A DNA stretch of 46,167 nt from contig CAZRLN010000018.1 of assembly GCA_964601085.1 (NCBI GenBank), forward strand, positions 1 to 46,167. The letters are read 5' to 3'. Below are positions 22,205 through 30,181 of this stretch, piece by piece. Source of the stretch: UBA1444 sp964601085. Lineage in GTDB: Bacteria > Bacillota > Negativicutes > UBA1444. The stretch's first letter is position 1; each line of letters starts with the position of its first letter. A program made the position numbers and the translations under genes. The notes beneath the pieces are model-generated. The model was not told where the DNA came from. It was given only the letters and a program-made list of their open reading frames with translations, and made no database searches.

Positions 22205-22623
22205 TGGAAACGCAGCGCCGGGGAGCGTTTTTGGTGGACGTGGTGGTCGCTTGCGCAATTCTGAGCGTGGGTTTGCTGGCGTTGGCCGGCTTTTTCCTTA
22301 CCGCCGTCCGGTCGGGCCGGGAACTGGATCATTGCGAACAGGCGTCGTACCTGGCGGAAGACCGGTTGGAACAGTTACGCCATGACTGCGGCGAACAATG
22401 GGCGGCGGAGGATTTTCTGGCCGAAGCGGGAGTGGAAACGATTTGGCGGGGCGGCGTGGAATATTCCCGCGTCACTGCCCTGAAAAACCGGCCGGATCTG
22501 GATGCCGACGGTCATCTGCTGGAAGCGGAAGTCCGCGTGAGCTGGCGGGAACGCCTGACTCCCCGGACAGTGGCGTTGGTCACGTATTTCGCCGTGGACA
22601 CGGGTCTGGACGAGCTGCGATGA
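22204..22623 (+). CDS. Minor pilin, PilV-like, second set, with Asp at +5
   Basis: 139 residues. A short leader (METQRRG) precedes AFLVDVVVACAILSVGLLALAGFF; the +5 residue is Asp (D12), as in the PilV-like protein at 16944. ASYLAEDRLEQLRHDCG follows, as in PilV/GspI proteins. Four-base overlap with the next gene (ATGA). It should take the same place in the tip complex as the first PilV-like protein. Two sets of tip pilins could give two kinds of pilus tip, or one set could serve DNA uptake. Confidence 0.8.
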   Translation: METQRRGAFLVDVVVACAILSVGLLALAGFFLTAVRSGRELDHCEQASYLAEDRLEQLRHDCGEQWAAEDFLAEAGVETIWRGGVEYSRVTALKNRPDLDADGHLLEAEVRVSWRERLTPRTVALVTYFAVDTGLDELR

Positions 22624-23126
22624 GACGGCTGCAGCGATCGGGCTTTGTGTTGACGGAGGTTTTGGTTGGGATCGGCTTGACGGCGTTGTTGCTGCAGGCC
22701 TTGTTTCCTATGCTCGCTACTTCGCTGCTGGCCTGGAAATCCTCGGTGGCGCGGATGACGGCGCATCAGACGGCGCGGATGGCGATGGAGTCGATGATCC
22801 GGGAGTTGAGTCTGGCGTCCGCCCTCACTTGGCCGCCGCCGGGGCAACCATCTTCCAGCGTTCGCTTTCAGTTGCGGGAAATATCGGGTCAGACGGAAAG
22901 CCTGAGTTTCCGGCTGGGGACGCCCTCCGGCCTGAATGCAAAGACGCTGTACCGGGTGCCGGGATCGGGCCAGCCCTCCCCGCTGACGCAAAATGTAGTC
23001 GACGCCTTGCAGTTCCGGTTCGAACCGCCACGCCGGGTTTGGATATCCCTGACGGTGACCGATCCGGAACGACGAGTCACGGCTACAGTGGAGACGGGCG
23101 TTACCTGCCGGAATGCGCCGGATTGA
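22620..23126 (+). CDS. Minor pilin, PilW-like, second set
   Basis: 168 residues. Leader MRRLQRSG8, then FVLTEVLVGIGLTALLLQAL with Glu at +5. The helix continues as HQTARMAMESMIRELSLAS, the PilW/GspJ pattern. The C-terminal part is strand-rich (LSFRLGTPSG, LQFRFEPPRRVWISLTV). The start overlaps the preceding stop. A gap of 34 bases with a GGGGGAGGG site follows before the PilX-like gene. Confidence 0.83.
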   Translation: MRRLQRSGFVLTEVLVGIGLTALLLQALFPMLATSLLAWKSSVARMTAHQTARMAMESMIRELSLASALTWPPPGQPSSSVRFQLREISGQTESLSFRLGTPSGLNAKTLYRVPGSGQPSPLTQNVVDALQFRFEPPRRVWISLTVTDPERRVTATVETGVTCRNAPD

Positions 23127-23160
23127 AAACGGCTGGGTAGCGGGGGAGGGATGAGATGCA

Positions 23161-23574
23161 TTGAAGTTGCGAAACAGAAACGGATCCGCGATGGTCGCGG
23201 CGATCGTCGCCCTGTCGATTCTGGCTTGTCTGGGCGGGACATTGGCGCCCCTGCTCCGGACGGAAATTGCCGCCACGCAAAATTTTCTCGCGGGAAACGC
23301 CGCGCAATGGATCGCCGAAGCAGGACTCCGGCGGGCGCTTGTGGTATTATATAAGAATGGAAATCCCCATGGGTTGGCGGAAACTTTGAATCGCGATTCT
23401 TTTTCCGGCAGTTACCGGATTGTAACGAGCGCGGAGGGCAGCGCCCTGCGGGTGCGATCCAACGGCAAGGCGGGTTCGGCGACGCGAAGCGTTTCCGCGC
23501 TGGTGTCCGTGACGCTTGATTCCCATCCGGATCATCCTTTCACGGAGTTGACAATTCTTTCCTGGGATAAATAG
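23161..23574 (+). CDS. PilX-like minor pilin, short form
   Basis: 137 residues. The hydrophobic N terminus (RNGSAMVAAIVALSILACLGG) and AAQWIAEAGLRRALVVLY are typical of PilX. No Gly-Phe cleavage site is clear; processing may occur near NGS. The C terminus, FTELTILSWDK, shares the pattern of an aliphatic residue then SW near the end with the orphan tail at 19616-19645. The TTG at 23161 is used, with GGGAGGG 10 bases upstream; TTG 23167 is a possible alternative. It lacks the long repetitive domain of the first PilX-like protein. Confidence 0.75.
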   Translation: MKLRNRNGSAMVAAIVALSILACLGGTLAPLLRTEIAATQNFLAGNAAQWIAEAGLRRALVVLYKNGNPHGLAETLNRDSFSGSYRIVTSAEGSALRVRSNGKAGSATRSVSALVSVTLDSHPDHPFTELTILSWDK

Positions 23575-23590
23575 AAGGAGGCGCGTTGCG

Positions 23591-23872
23591 ATGGAGTTGC
23601 AGAACTATATGGAAATTTTGATGTGGCAGAGACTGGATGATGTGCTGGATTCTCATCCCGGCATATGCCGTTGCGAGAAATGCCGCTATGATATCGCCGC
23701 GCTGGCCATGAATTTTTTGCCGCCCCGCTATGTCGTCACGGACCGGGGGCAGATTTACACCAAAATCAAGGCGTTGGAACAGCAGTTCAACATTGATATC
23801 GTTACCGCGATCACCCATGCCGTCAAAGTGGTGAGCAGCGCTCCCCAGCATGAGACGGAGGCGGGGAAATAA
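23591..23872 (+). CDS. comFB: ComFB-family protein
   Basis: 93 residues, the normal size. It opens with NYMEILMWQRLDDVLD, then CRCEKCRYDIAALAMNFLPPRYV, the cysteine cluster and following helix that mark ComFB. ComFB was named from the Bacillus late competence operon; cyanobacterial members bind c-di-AMP and c-di-GMP and affect pili, DNA uptake and cell size. Its place between the minor pilins and pilM suggests it senses a second messenger for this pilus. AAGGAGG precedes the ATG. Confidence 0.85.
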   Translation: MELQNYMEILMWQRLDDVLDSHPGICRCEKCRYDIAALAMNFLPPRYVVTDRGQIYTKIKALEQQFNIDIVTAITHAVKVVSSAPQHETEAGK

Positions 23873-23877
23873 ATTTG

Positions 23878-24954
23878 ATGTTTGCGGAAAAACTACTGCG
23901 GAAAATCGCCGGTCGGCGCGAAGACGCCATCGGTCTGGATATCGGCAGCGGGTCCGTCAAAATGGCGGACGTGGTTCTGCGCAACGGCAAGCCGTACCTG
24001 AAAAGGATGGCGCTAATGGAGTCGCCGGAGCGGGCCGTCGAGGAAGGGGCGATTGCGGAGGAAGATCTGCTTGCGGACACTTTGCAGAAACTGGCGGCGA
24101 AAAACGGCTTTGCCGGCGGTCGGGTAGCCGCTGCGCTGGGCGGCCGGAATCTGTTCATCCGGGAAGTGAATTTTCCGCGGATGACGGAAAAGGAAATGCG
24201 CGAGGCCATTCGCTGGGATCTGGAGAAGTATGTGCCGTTTTCACCGGATAATCTGTATTTTGATTTCTGGATCGTGGGTTCTGGAGCGACCGAGATGGAA
24301 GTCCGGGTTCTGTTGGTCGCCGTGCCGAAAGAGGTCGTGGATTCCCTGGTCCGGGTTGTGAAGAAAGCCGGCCTGAAACTGATTGCGATCGATATTGAGC
24401 CGCTGGCCATCCAACGAACCCTGCCGGCGGTCGCCGACTGCATGGTGATCGACAGCGGGGCGGCGGTTTCCCAGGTGACGTTGTTTCAAAAGCATAGTCC
24501 GGTATTTACCCGGAATATCCCCATCGGTGGCAACCAGTTTACGGAAACCATGATGGAAGGGCTGGAGATTGGCCGGGAAGAAGCGGAATTAGTGAAGCAT
24601 CGCGGCGCCAATCTGCTGGAACCGGTGGCGAATACGGCGGAAGCGACGGATGTCGTGCAGGGTCAGATCGACCGGGTTGTCGCCGAGCTGGCGGGCGAAG
24701 TGCGGCGAACACTGGAGTATTACCAGGTTCAAAATCGCAATGTGAGCATTTCCAGCGTATTTATTACGGGCGGCGGGGCGAAAATGGCCCAGTTGCCGGA
24801 AAAACTGTCGGCGATTTTGGAGTTGCCGGTAGTATTGCATGATCCTTTGCTGAACATGGAGATTGCACCGTCCTTCAACCGGCAGTACTTGCGCGGCGTC
24901 GGCCCGCAAATGGCGGTTGCCGTGGGACTGGCCTTACGGGGATGTGAAGAATGA
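23878..24954 (+). CDS. pilM: Type IV pilus assembly protein PilM
   Basis: 358 residues, cytoplasmic actin-like ATP-binding protein that forms the inner ring with PilN and PilO. Seen are GLDIGSGSVKMADV (phosphate 1), VIDSGAAVSQVTLF (phosphate 2) and FITGGGAKMAQLPE (adenosine site). The ATG at 23878 is preferred over TTG 23875; the nearest purine-rich site, GGCGGGG, is 11 bases upstream. The 3' end overlaps pilN by 4 bases. Confidence 0.93.
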   Translation: MFAEKLLRKIAGRREDAIGLDIGSGSVKMADVVLRNGKPYLKRMALMESPERAVEEGAIAEEDLLADTLQKLAAKNGFAGGRVAAALGGRNLFIREVNFPRMTEKEMREAIRWDLEKYVPFSPDNLYFDFWIVGSGATEMEVRVLLVAVPKEVVDSLVRVVKKAGLKLIAIDIEPLAIQRTLPAVADCMVIDSGAAVSQVTLFQKHSPVFTRNIPIGGNQFTETMMEGLEIGREEAELVKHRGANLLEPVANTAEATDVVQGQIDRVVAELAGEVRRTLEYYQVQNRNVSISSVFITGGGAKMAQLPEKLSAILELPVVLHDPLLNMEIAPSFNRQYLRGVGPQMAVAVGLALRGCEE

Positions 24955-25484
24955 AGATCCGGATCAATCTGCTGCCGTCGGAGCAGCGTCCTCCCCGCTG
25001 GCATTACGGGCGGTTGCTGTTGTTGCCGGTGGTGCTGATGTTGTTGGTGATTGCCGGTGTGTACGGTTATGGCGAATATCGTTACTGGGAGCTCGAACAG
25101 CAGCTTGACGCGGTGCGTAGCCGCTATGAGTCCCTGGCTGCCTCGGAGCAGCAGATGCGGGTAGCGCAGACCCGTCAGGCGGCTGTGCAGGCCCGGGAAA
25201 AAATTTTGGTGCAATTGAGCGGCGGCCGGAATTCCTGGCATGGCGCGATGCTTCACCTCGGTTCTTTCATGCCCCGCAAGGTCTGGCTGACGGAGATCGG
25301 CAGCGCGCAAAAAGGCGTTTTGCAGCTGAAGGGCAATGCGCTGACGTACCCGGATCTGATGGCTTTTCTGTCGAAGCTTGAGCAAGACAGGATTTTTGTC
25401 GATTCGACGTTGCTCAAGGCGGAACACGGCGGGAAAGAGGCCTTTACCAAATTTGAGATCACAGCGAAAGTCGGGAGGCAATAA
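24951..25484 (+). CDS. pilN: Type IV pilus assembly protein PilN
   Basis: 177 residues. The N-terminal peptide MKIRINLLPSEQ holds the INLLP motif that fits into PilM. One membrane helix (about 22-42) and a coiled-coil (about 48-85) follow, then a small strand-helix domain with WLTEI and LQLKGNALTYPDL. It is the bitopic partner of PilO. It overlaps pilM and sits 2 bases before pilO. Confidence 0.9.
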   Translation: MKIRINLLPSEQRPPRWHYGRLLLLPVVLMLLVIAGVYGYGEYRYWELEQQLDAVRSRYESLAASEQQMRVAQTRQAAVQAREKILVQLSGGRNSWHGAMLHLGSFMPRKVWLTEIGSAQKGVLQLKGNALTYPDLMAFLSKLEQDRIFVDSTLLKAEHGGKEAFTKFEITAKVGRQ

Positions 25485-25486
25485 CG

Positions 25487-26173
25487 GTGAATCGGCAGAA
25501 GTTATTGTCATTGATTCGGGAAGTATCGCCCCAATATCTTGTGATCCTGTACCTGGCTCTGATCCTGGCGCTGGGTGTTGGGGTTTCCACGCTGGTGCTC
25601 TATCCGCAGGAAACACGGATCAGCGAGCGACAGCGGCAGCTGCAGCAGGAAATGCAAAAAGTGGCGGCCGTGGAAAACTTTGTGCTGACCAACCCGGATA
25701 TGGACAAACATTTGGCGGATCTGCAGCAGGCGCTGTTGCGGGCCGAAAAGTCCTTGCCGGGGTCGATGGATACCGCTAACTTTCTGGCGGAGATTGAAAA
25801 AGAAGCCCGCGTCGCTGGAGTCCGGCTGACCGGCGTGAAGCCGGGGGCCCTCGTAGATCGGGCGGGTTACCGTGAAATGCCGGTGGAGATTTCCGTGGAA
25901 GGAAACTATTTTGCCACGCTGAGCTTTCTGAAAAAGTTGGAAGATACGGCCCGCTTCAATGTGCCGGCCTCCTTTTTGATCCAGCAGAAACAGAATGCGC
26001 TGGCGACGCGGCTGAATCTGCAGATTTTCTGTTATGGCGTCAGTGTGCGGCCGGCGGCGCAACCGCAACCGGCGTCGACAACGCAGCAACAGTTGCAGCA
26101 GCTGCAGCAGCAGTTGCCGAAGGTGTTGCAGACGCCGAATCAGACGCCGCCCCAGACGCCGCCCAGCCGGTAG
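25487..26173 (+). CDS. pilO: Type IV pilus assembly protein PilO
   Basis: 228 residues. A membrane helix (about 17-38) and coiled-coil (about 44-90) are followed by the PilO domain (about 90-190) with VEISVEGNYFATLSFLKKLE. The last 37 residues are Gln-, Pro- and Thr-rich with no fold. The GTG start has GGGAGG 9 bases upstream. In proteobacteria pilP and pilQ come next; here a terminator and the aromatic genes follow. Confidence 0.87.
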   Translation: MNRQKLLSLIREVSPQYLVILYLALILALGVGVSTLVLYPQETRISERQRQLQQEMQKVAAVENFVLTNPDMDKHLADLQQALLRAEKSLPGSMDTANFLAEIEKEARVAGVRLTGVKPGALVDRAGYREMPVEISVEGNYFATLSFLKKLEDTARFNVPASFLIQQKQNALATRLNLQIFCYGVSVRPAAQPQPASTTQQQLQQLQQQLPKVLQTPNQTPPQTPPSR

Positions 26174-26184
26174 AGTTTCGTTGC

Positions 26185-26211
26185 CGCAGGCCTTGTCGGG
26201 GCCTGCTTTTG
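26185..26211 (+). terminator. Rho-independent terminator after pilO
   Basis: GCAGGCC (26186-26192) and GGCCTGC (26200-26206) form a perfect stem, followed by TTTT. It ends the pilD-pilO run. Confidence 0.75.
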
Positions 26212-26293
26212 GTATTAGGTTCTAATGAAATGAAAAAAGCTTTAGCCAAATAGAATTTGTAGTATGGCAGGAAAGTAGGTTGGAGGGAAGAAA

Positions 26294-27373
26294 ATGTTGC
26301 GATTCATGACAGCGGGGGAATCTCACGGGCCTTGTTTGACGGCCATCCTGGAAGGACTCCCGGCGGGAGTCCGGGTCGACGGAGTGCGGGTAAACCGCGA
26401 ACTGGCGCGACGGCAGGAAGGCGTCGGTCGTGGCGGCCGGATGAAGATCGAGCAGGACCGGGCGGATTTTTTGTCGGGGCTGCGGTTCGGCGAGACGTTG
26501 GGAAGCCCGATCACGCTGCGAATCACCAATGCGGACTGGGTGAACTGGGAAGCGAAAATGGCGGCGTTCGGCGAACAAACCGGACCGACGGTGAATGCGC
26601 CGCGACCGGGACATGCCGATCTGACCGGCTGTCTGAAATATGACCGCCAGGATGTGCGGGATATTCTGGAACGGGCCAGCGCCCGTGAAACGGCGGCACG
26701 AGTGGCGGTCGGCGCGGTTTGCCGGCAAGTGCTCGAAAAATGCGGGATCGACGTGCAGTCCCGGGTGTTGTCCATCGGCGGCGCGGCGACGGATGAGGAG
26801 CAGGCAGAGAAGGTCATGGCGGCGAAGGCGGCCGGGGATACGCTGGGCGGTTGCTTCGAAATCACCGCGACCGGAGTGATGCCGGGACTGGGCAGCCATA
26901 TCCAGTGGGATCGGCGGTTGGACGGGAAGATCGCCGGGGCCGTCGTATCGATCCCCGCCATCAAGGGGGTCGAGTTTGGCGCAGGTTTTGAGTGCGGCGT
27001 GTTGCCGGGCAGCCAGGTCCACGACGAGATTTTTTACAGCGAGGAGCGGGGAGTTTATCGCGAAACCAACCGGGCCGGCGGGATCGAAGGCGGTATGTCG
27101 AACGGGGAACCGATCATCGTGCGGGCGGTCATGAAACCGATTCCGACATTGACCCGGCCGCTGGCTTCCGTGGATTTGCACCGCCATGCCCCGGTGCAGG
27201 CGAACAGCGAACGGAGCGATGTCTGCGCCGTGCATGCGGCGGCTTGCGTGGGTGAAGCGATGCTGGCCATCGTGTTGTGCGGCGAACTGTTGGCGAAGTT
27301 CGGCGGGGATTCGCTGTCCGAGCTGTTGGAGAATATCGCCAATTACCGGGAAAAAATCGGCGAACGGGGATGA
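26294..27373 (+). CDS. aroC: Chorismate synthase
   Basis: 359 residues, the normal length. It makes chorismate from EPSP with reduced FMN. Seen are the N-terminal MLRFMTAGESHGP, GRGGRMKIEQDRADFLSG, the ARETAARVAVGAVC segment and GGIEGGMSNGEPI near the FMN site. GGAGGG precedes the ATG. A terminator lies upstream, so it starts a new unit with aroK and aroB; no clear promoter could be picked in the 120-base gap. Its stop overlaps the aroK start (ATGA). Confidence 0.96.
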   Translation: MLRFMTAGESHGPCLTAILEGLPAGVRVDGVRVNRELARRQEGVGRGGRMKIEQDRADFLSGLRFGETLGSPITLRITNADWVNWEAKMAAFGEQTGPTVNAPRPGHADLTGCLKYDRQDVRDILERASARETAARVAVGAVCRQVLEKCGIDVQSRVLSIGGAATDEEQAEKVMAAKAAGDTLGGCFEITATGVMPGLGSHIQWDRRLDGKIAGAVVSIPAIKGVEFGAGFECGVLPGSQVHDEIFYSEERGVYRETNRAGGIEGGMSNGEPIIVRAVMKPIPTLTRPLASVDLHRHAPVQANSERSDVCAVHAAACVGEAMLAIVLCGELLAKFGGDSLSELLENIANYREKIGERG

Positions 27374-27915
27374 AAAATATTGTTCTGATCGGGTTCATGG
27401 GAACCGGCAAGACTTGTGTCGGCAAAATTCTGGCCGATACGCTGGGTTGGCCGTTTTGCGACGTGGATTCGGCAGTGGAACAGGCGATCGGCATGTCCAT
27501 CGCCGCCTATTTTGCGCAAGCCGGGGAAACGGCGTTCCGCGACCGGGAGCAGGAAGCCGTGGAACGGATTTGCCAACGGACGGGACAGGTGGTCGCGACC
27601 GGCGGCGGTGTCGTGTTGCGGCAGCAAAACATCGACCGCCTGAAGGCGACCGGCGTTGTTGTCTGTCTGGCGGCCTCCGAACAGCAGATCGTCGCCCGCA
27701 CGGCGGCGGATTCCGGGCGGCCGCTGCTGAACCGGCCGGATCGGCTGCTAGTGATCCGGGAGTTGCTTGCCGAACGTTTGCCGCAGTATCGGCAGGCGGA
27801 TCTTTGGCTGGACACGGACGGAAAATCCGCGACGGAAACGGCGGCGGAACTCGAACGAATTTTGCGGCGGGAAGGTTGGCTCGATGGAAACGATCCGGGT
27901 AAATCTGGGCGATAG
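27370..27915 (+). CDS. aroK: Shikimate kinase
   Basis: 181 residues. Walker A GFMGTGKT (8-15), DVDSAVEQ with the shikimate-binding Asp, FRDREQEAV, ATGGGVVLR and the lid RPLLNRP are all present. It phosphorylates shikimate at the 3-hydroxyl. The ATG at 27370 overlaps the aroC stop. Its own 3' end overlaps aroB by 32 bases, a rather long overlap, and the last codons (DGNDPGKSGR) are probably just a result of that. Confidence 0.94.
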   Translation: MKNIVLIGFMGTGKTCVGKILADTLGWPFCDVDSAVEQAIGMSIAAYFAQAGETAFRDREQEAVERICQRTGQVVATGGGVVLRQQNIDRLKATGVVVCLAASEQQIVARTAADSGRPLLNRPDRLLVIRELLAERLPQYRQADLWLDTDGKSATETAAELERILRREGWLDGNDPGKSGR

Positions 27916-28966
27916 AAGCTATGACATCACGATCCGGACGGGCGGCCTGAGCACGATTGGCGAATGGGCGGCCCGCTTTTCTCTGGGGAACCGGCTGCTG
28001 CTGGTGACGGATGAACATACGGAGGCCCTGTTCGGCGAGACGGCGGTGCAGAGTCTGAAACAGATCGGCTTCCTGCCGACGATGGTGACGGTTCCAGCTG
28101 GGGAAGCCTCCAAGTCGCTGGCGATGGCGGATCGCATTTACGAACAGGCGATCCGGGCCGGGTTGGACCGGGGTTCGGCCATTCTGGCGCTGGGTGGCGG
28201 AGTGGTCGGCGATCTGGCGGGATTCGCCGCGGCGACGTATCTGCGGGGCGTGCCGTTTCTGCAAGTTCCGACGACGCTGCTGGCGCAGGTGGATTCCAGT
28301 GTCGGCGGCAAGGTCGCCGTGGACCATGCGTTGGGAAAGAATCTGATCGGCGCTTTTTATCAGCCGCGCGGCGTGCTGATCGATCCGCAGGTCTTGATTT
28401 CCTTGCCGGAACGGGAGTTTGCTTCGGGGATGGCGGAAGTTATCAAATACGGCCTGATTTTTGACGCGGATTTTTTGGCGGAACTGCGCACGGACGCTCT
28501 GGCGGTTCTCGGCCGCGATCCGCAGCAGATGGAGCGGATTGTGGCTCGCTGCTGCCGCCTGAAGGCGGCTGTCGTCGAACGGGACGAGCAGGATGTCGGC
28601 GACCGAATGTTGCTGAATTTCGGCCACACGGCGGGACACGCCATTGAAACGGCGGGCGGGTTCGAGCGCTTTACCCATGGCGAGGGCGTGGCGCTGGGAA
28701 TGCTGGCGGCGACGCGACTCAGCGAGCTGACGGGAATGATCCCGCCGGGAACGGTCGCTGAAGTACGTTCGTTGCTCGAAACTTATGGATTGCCGGTGCA
28801 TTGCGGCGGACTTCGGGCCAATGAGCTGATCCGGCGCATGGAAACAGATAAAAAACGAGAAGCGGGAATGTTGCGATGGGTGCTGCTGGAAGAAACCGGT
28901 CGGGCCGTCATCCGGAAGGATGTTTCGCTGGAGTTTGTGGATGAGGCGTTGCAGGTCATTCTCTGA
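27884..28966 (+). CDS. aroB: 3-Dehydroquinate synthase
   Basis: 360 residues, NAD- and metal-dependent enzyme of the shikimate route. Seen are LALGGGVVGDLAGFAAATYLRG, PTTLLAQVDSSVGGKVAVDH, EVIKYGLI, and the metal ligands in LLNFGHTAGHAIE and HGEGVALGM. The ATG at 27884 lies inside the end of aroK, 32 bases before its stop. aroC-aroK-aroB after pilMNO resembles the pilMNOPQ-aroKB order of proteobacteria. Confidence 0.95.
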   Translation: METIRVNLGDRSYDITIRTGGLSTIGEWAARFSLGNRLLLVTDEHTEALFGETAVQSLKQIGFLPTMVTVPAGEASKSLAMADRIYEQAIRAGLDRGSAILALGGGVVGDLAGFAAATYLRGVPFLQVPTTLLAQVDSSVGGKVAVDHALGKNLIGAFYQPRGVLIDPQVLISLPEREFASGMAEVIKYGLIFDADFLAELRTDALAVLGRDPQQMERIVARCCRLKAAVVERDEQDVGDRMLLNFGHTAGHAIETAGGFERFTHGEGVALGMLAATRLSELTGMIPPGTVAEVRSLLETYGLPVHCGGLRANELIRRMETDKKREAGMLRWVLLEETGRAVIRKDVSLEFVDEALQVIL

Positions 28967-29032
28967 GTAGAGTAGAATATACATAAGTTGCCTTGGTGGT
29001 TTGTCGGAAAACGCTGTGATAAAAAGGAATGA

Positions 29033-30181
29033 TTGAACTTGCAGATGAAGGTTCCCCACAAGAAATGGCAGATTATCGGTCTGGGCTTATTTCTCCTCAT
29101 GATTGGCATTATCGCCTACAAAATCTATGCGAACATCTCCACCGGCAAGGAACGGGCCGCCCGGGCTCTGGCCGGCCGGACGGTGACGGTGGAAGCCGCG
29201 GCGGTGGGACGACGCGATCTGTCGCCTGTATTCACCTTTTCCGCCAATCTGGAAGCCGTTTGGAGCACTGAGGTTTCGACGAAGGCCGACGGGCGCATCG
29301 ACAAATTGTTTGTCGAGGAAGGCGACCGGGTGACGGCGGGCATGGTCCTGGCGCGTCTGGATATGAATGAACTGGCGGCGCAGGTGATGCAGGCCGAGGG
29401 ACAGGTTTTGCAGGCGCAGGCGACGCTCGAACAAAATGAGCTGAATTTCCAGCGGATGAATGCCTTATACCAGCAGAACGCGGTTTCCGCCCACACTCTC
29501 GACAGCGCCCGAACGCAGCGCGATCTGGCAATGGGGGGGCTACAGGCGGCTCGGGGGAATTTTCTTCTGCTCAAGGCGCGGCTGGACAACGCCAATATAT
29601 TGTCACCGCTTTCCGGCGTAGTGATCCGGCGGCATGTGCAGGCCGGCGCCTTCTCCAAAGCCGGGATCGCGATTTTCACGGTGGCCGATACTTCGACTCT
29701 GCTGGCGAAAGCGGTGGTCGGCGAAGCCCAGATTACCGAGCTGGCGTTGGGCAAATCCGTGAATGTCAAGGTAGACGCATTGAAGGGGCAGGAATTCAAG
29801 GGGACCATCACCCGCCTGTCGCCGGCTGCATCGGTGCCGACACGGACGTTTACGGCGGAAGTCAGTATTCCCAACCCTGATGGGCAGATCAAGGTCGGGA
29901 TGTTCGCCAACGCCGAAGTGGTCGGCCAGGAACGCAAGAATGTGTTGGCGGTTCCGGAAAGCGCCCTGGTGATGCGGGAAGATCAGAAGACTGTTTTTGT
30001 GGTCACAGAGGAAAACCGGGTCGTACAAAAGGTGCTGAAACTCGGCGATGCCGCCGGCGGATGGGTGGAAGTGCTCTCCGGACTGAAGGAAGGCGAGAGA
30101 ATCGTCGTCGCGGGGCAGCATAAACTGAAGGACGGGGCCTCCATTCGCCTTGGCGCGCCGGGAGGACAGGAAACCAAATGA
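29033..30181 (+). CDS. RND efflux periplasmic adaptor (MFP/HlyD family)
   Basis: 382 residues. An N-terminal membrane anchor (about 14-32) leads to the barrel-lipoyl-hairpin order of AcrA/MexA-type adaptors: FSANLEAVWSTEVSTKADGRI (first lipoyl half, positions about 65-90), a coiled-coil hairpin about 105-165, NANILSPLSGVVIRRHVQAG (second lipoyl half) and a C-terminal membrane-proximal part. The TTG at 29033 follows AAAGGAA; TTG 29039 or ATG 29045 are alternatives. It overlaps the pump gene by 4 bases. The gene order adaptor-pump is usual; the outer-membrane channel is missing from the window. Confidence 0.9.
   Translation: MNLQMKVPHKKWQIIGLGLFLLMIGIIAYKIYANISTGKERAARALAGRTVTVEAAAVGRRDLSPVFTFSANLEAVWSTEVSTKADGRIDKLFVEEGDRVTAGMVLARLDMNELAAQVMQAEGQVLQAQATLEQNELNFQRMNALYQQNAVSAHTLDSARTQRDLAMGGLQAARGNFLLLKARLDNANILSPLSGVVIRRHVQAGAFSKAGIAIFTVADTSTLLAKAVVGEAQITELALGKSVNVKVDALKGQEFKGTITRLSPAASVPTRTFTAEVSIPNPDGQIKVGMFANAEVVGQERKNVLAVPESALVMREDQKTVFVVTEENRVVQKVLKLGDAAGGWVEVLSGLKEGERIVVAGQHKLKDGASIRLGAPGGQETK

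Noticed and set aside
27395..29059. 554-residue open frame on the minus strand over aroK and aroB
   Set aside because: It is a mirror of the GC-rich codons of aroB and aroK, is rich in Arg, Pro and His, and shows no domain.
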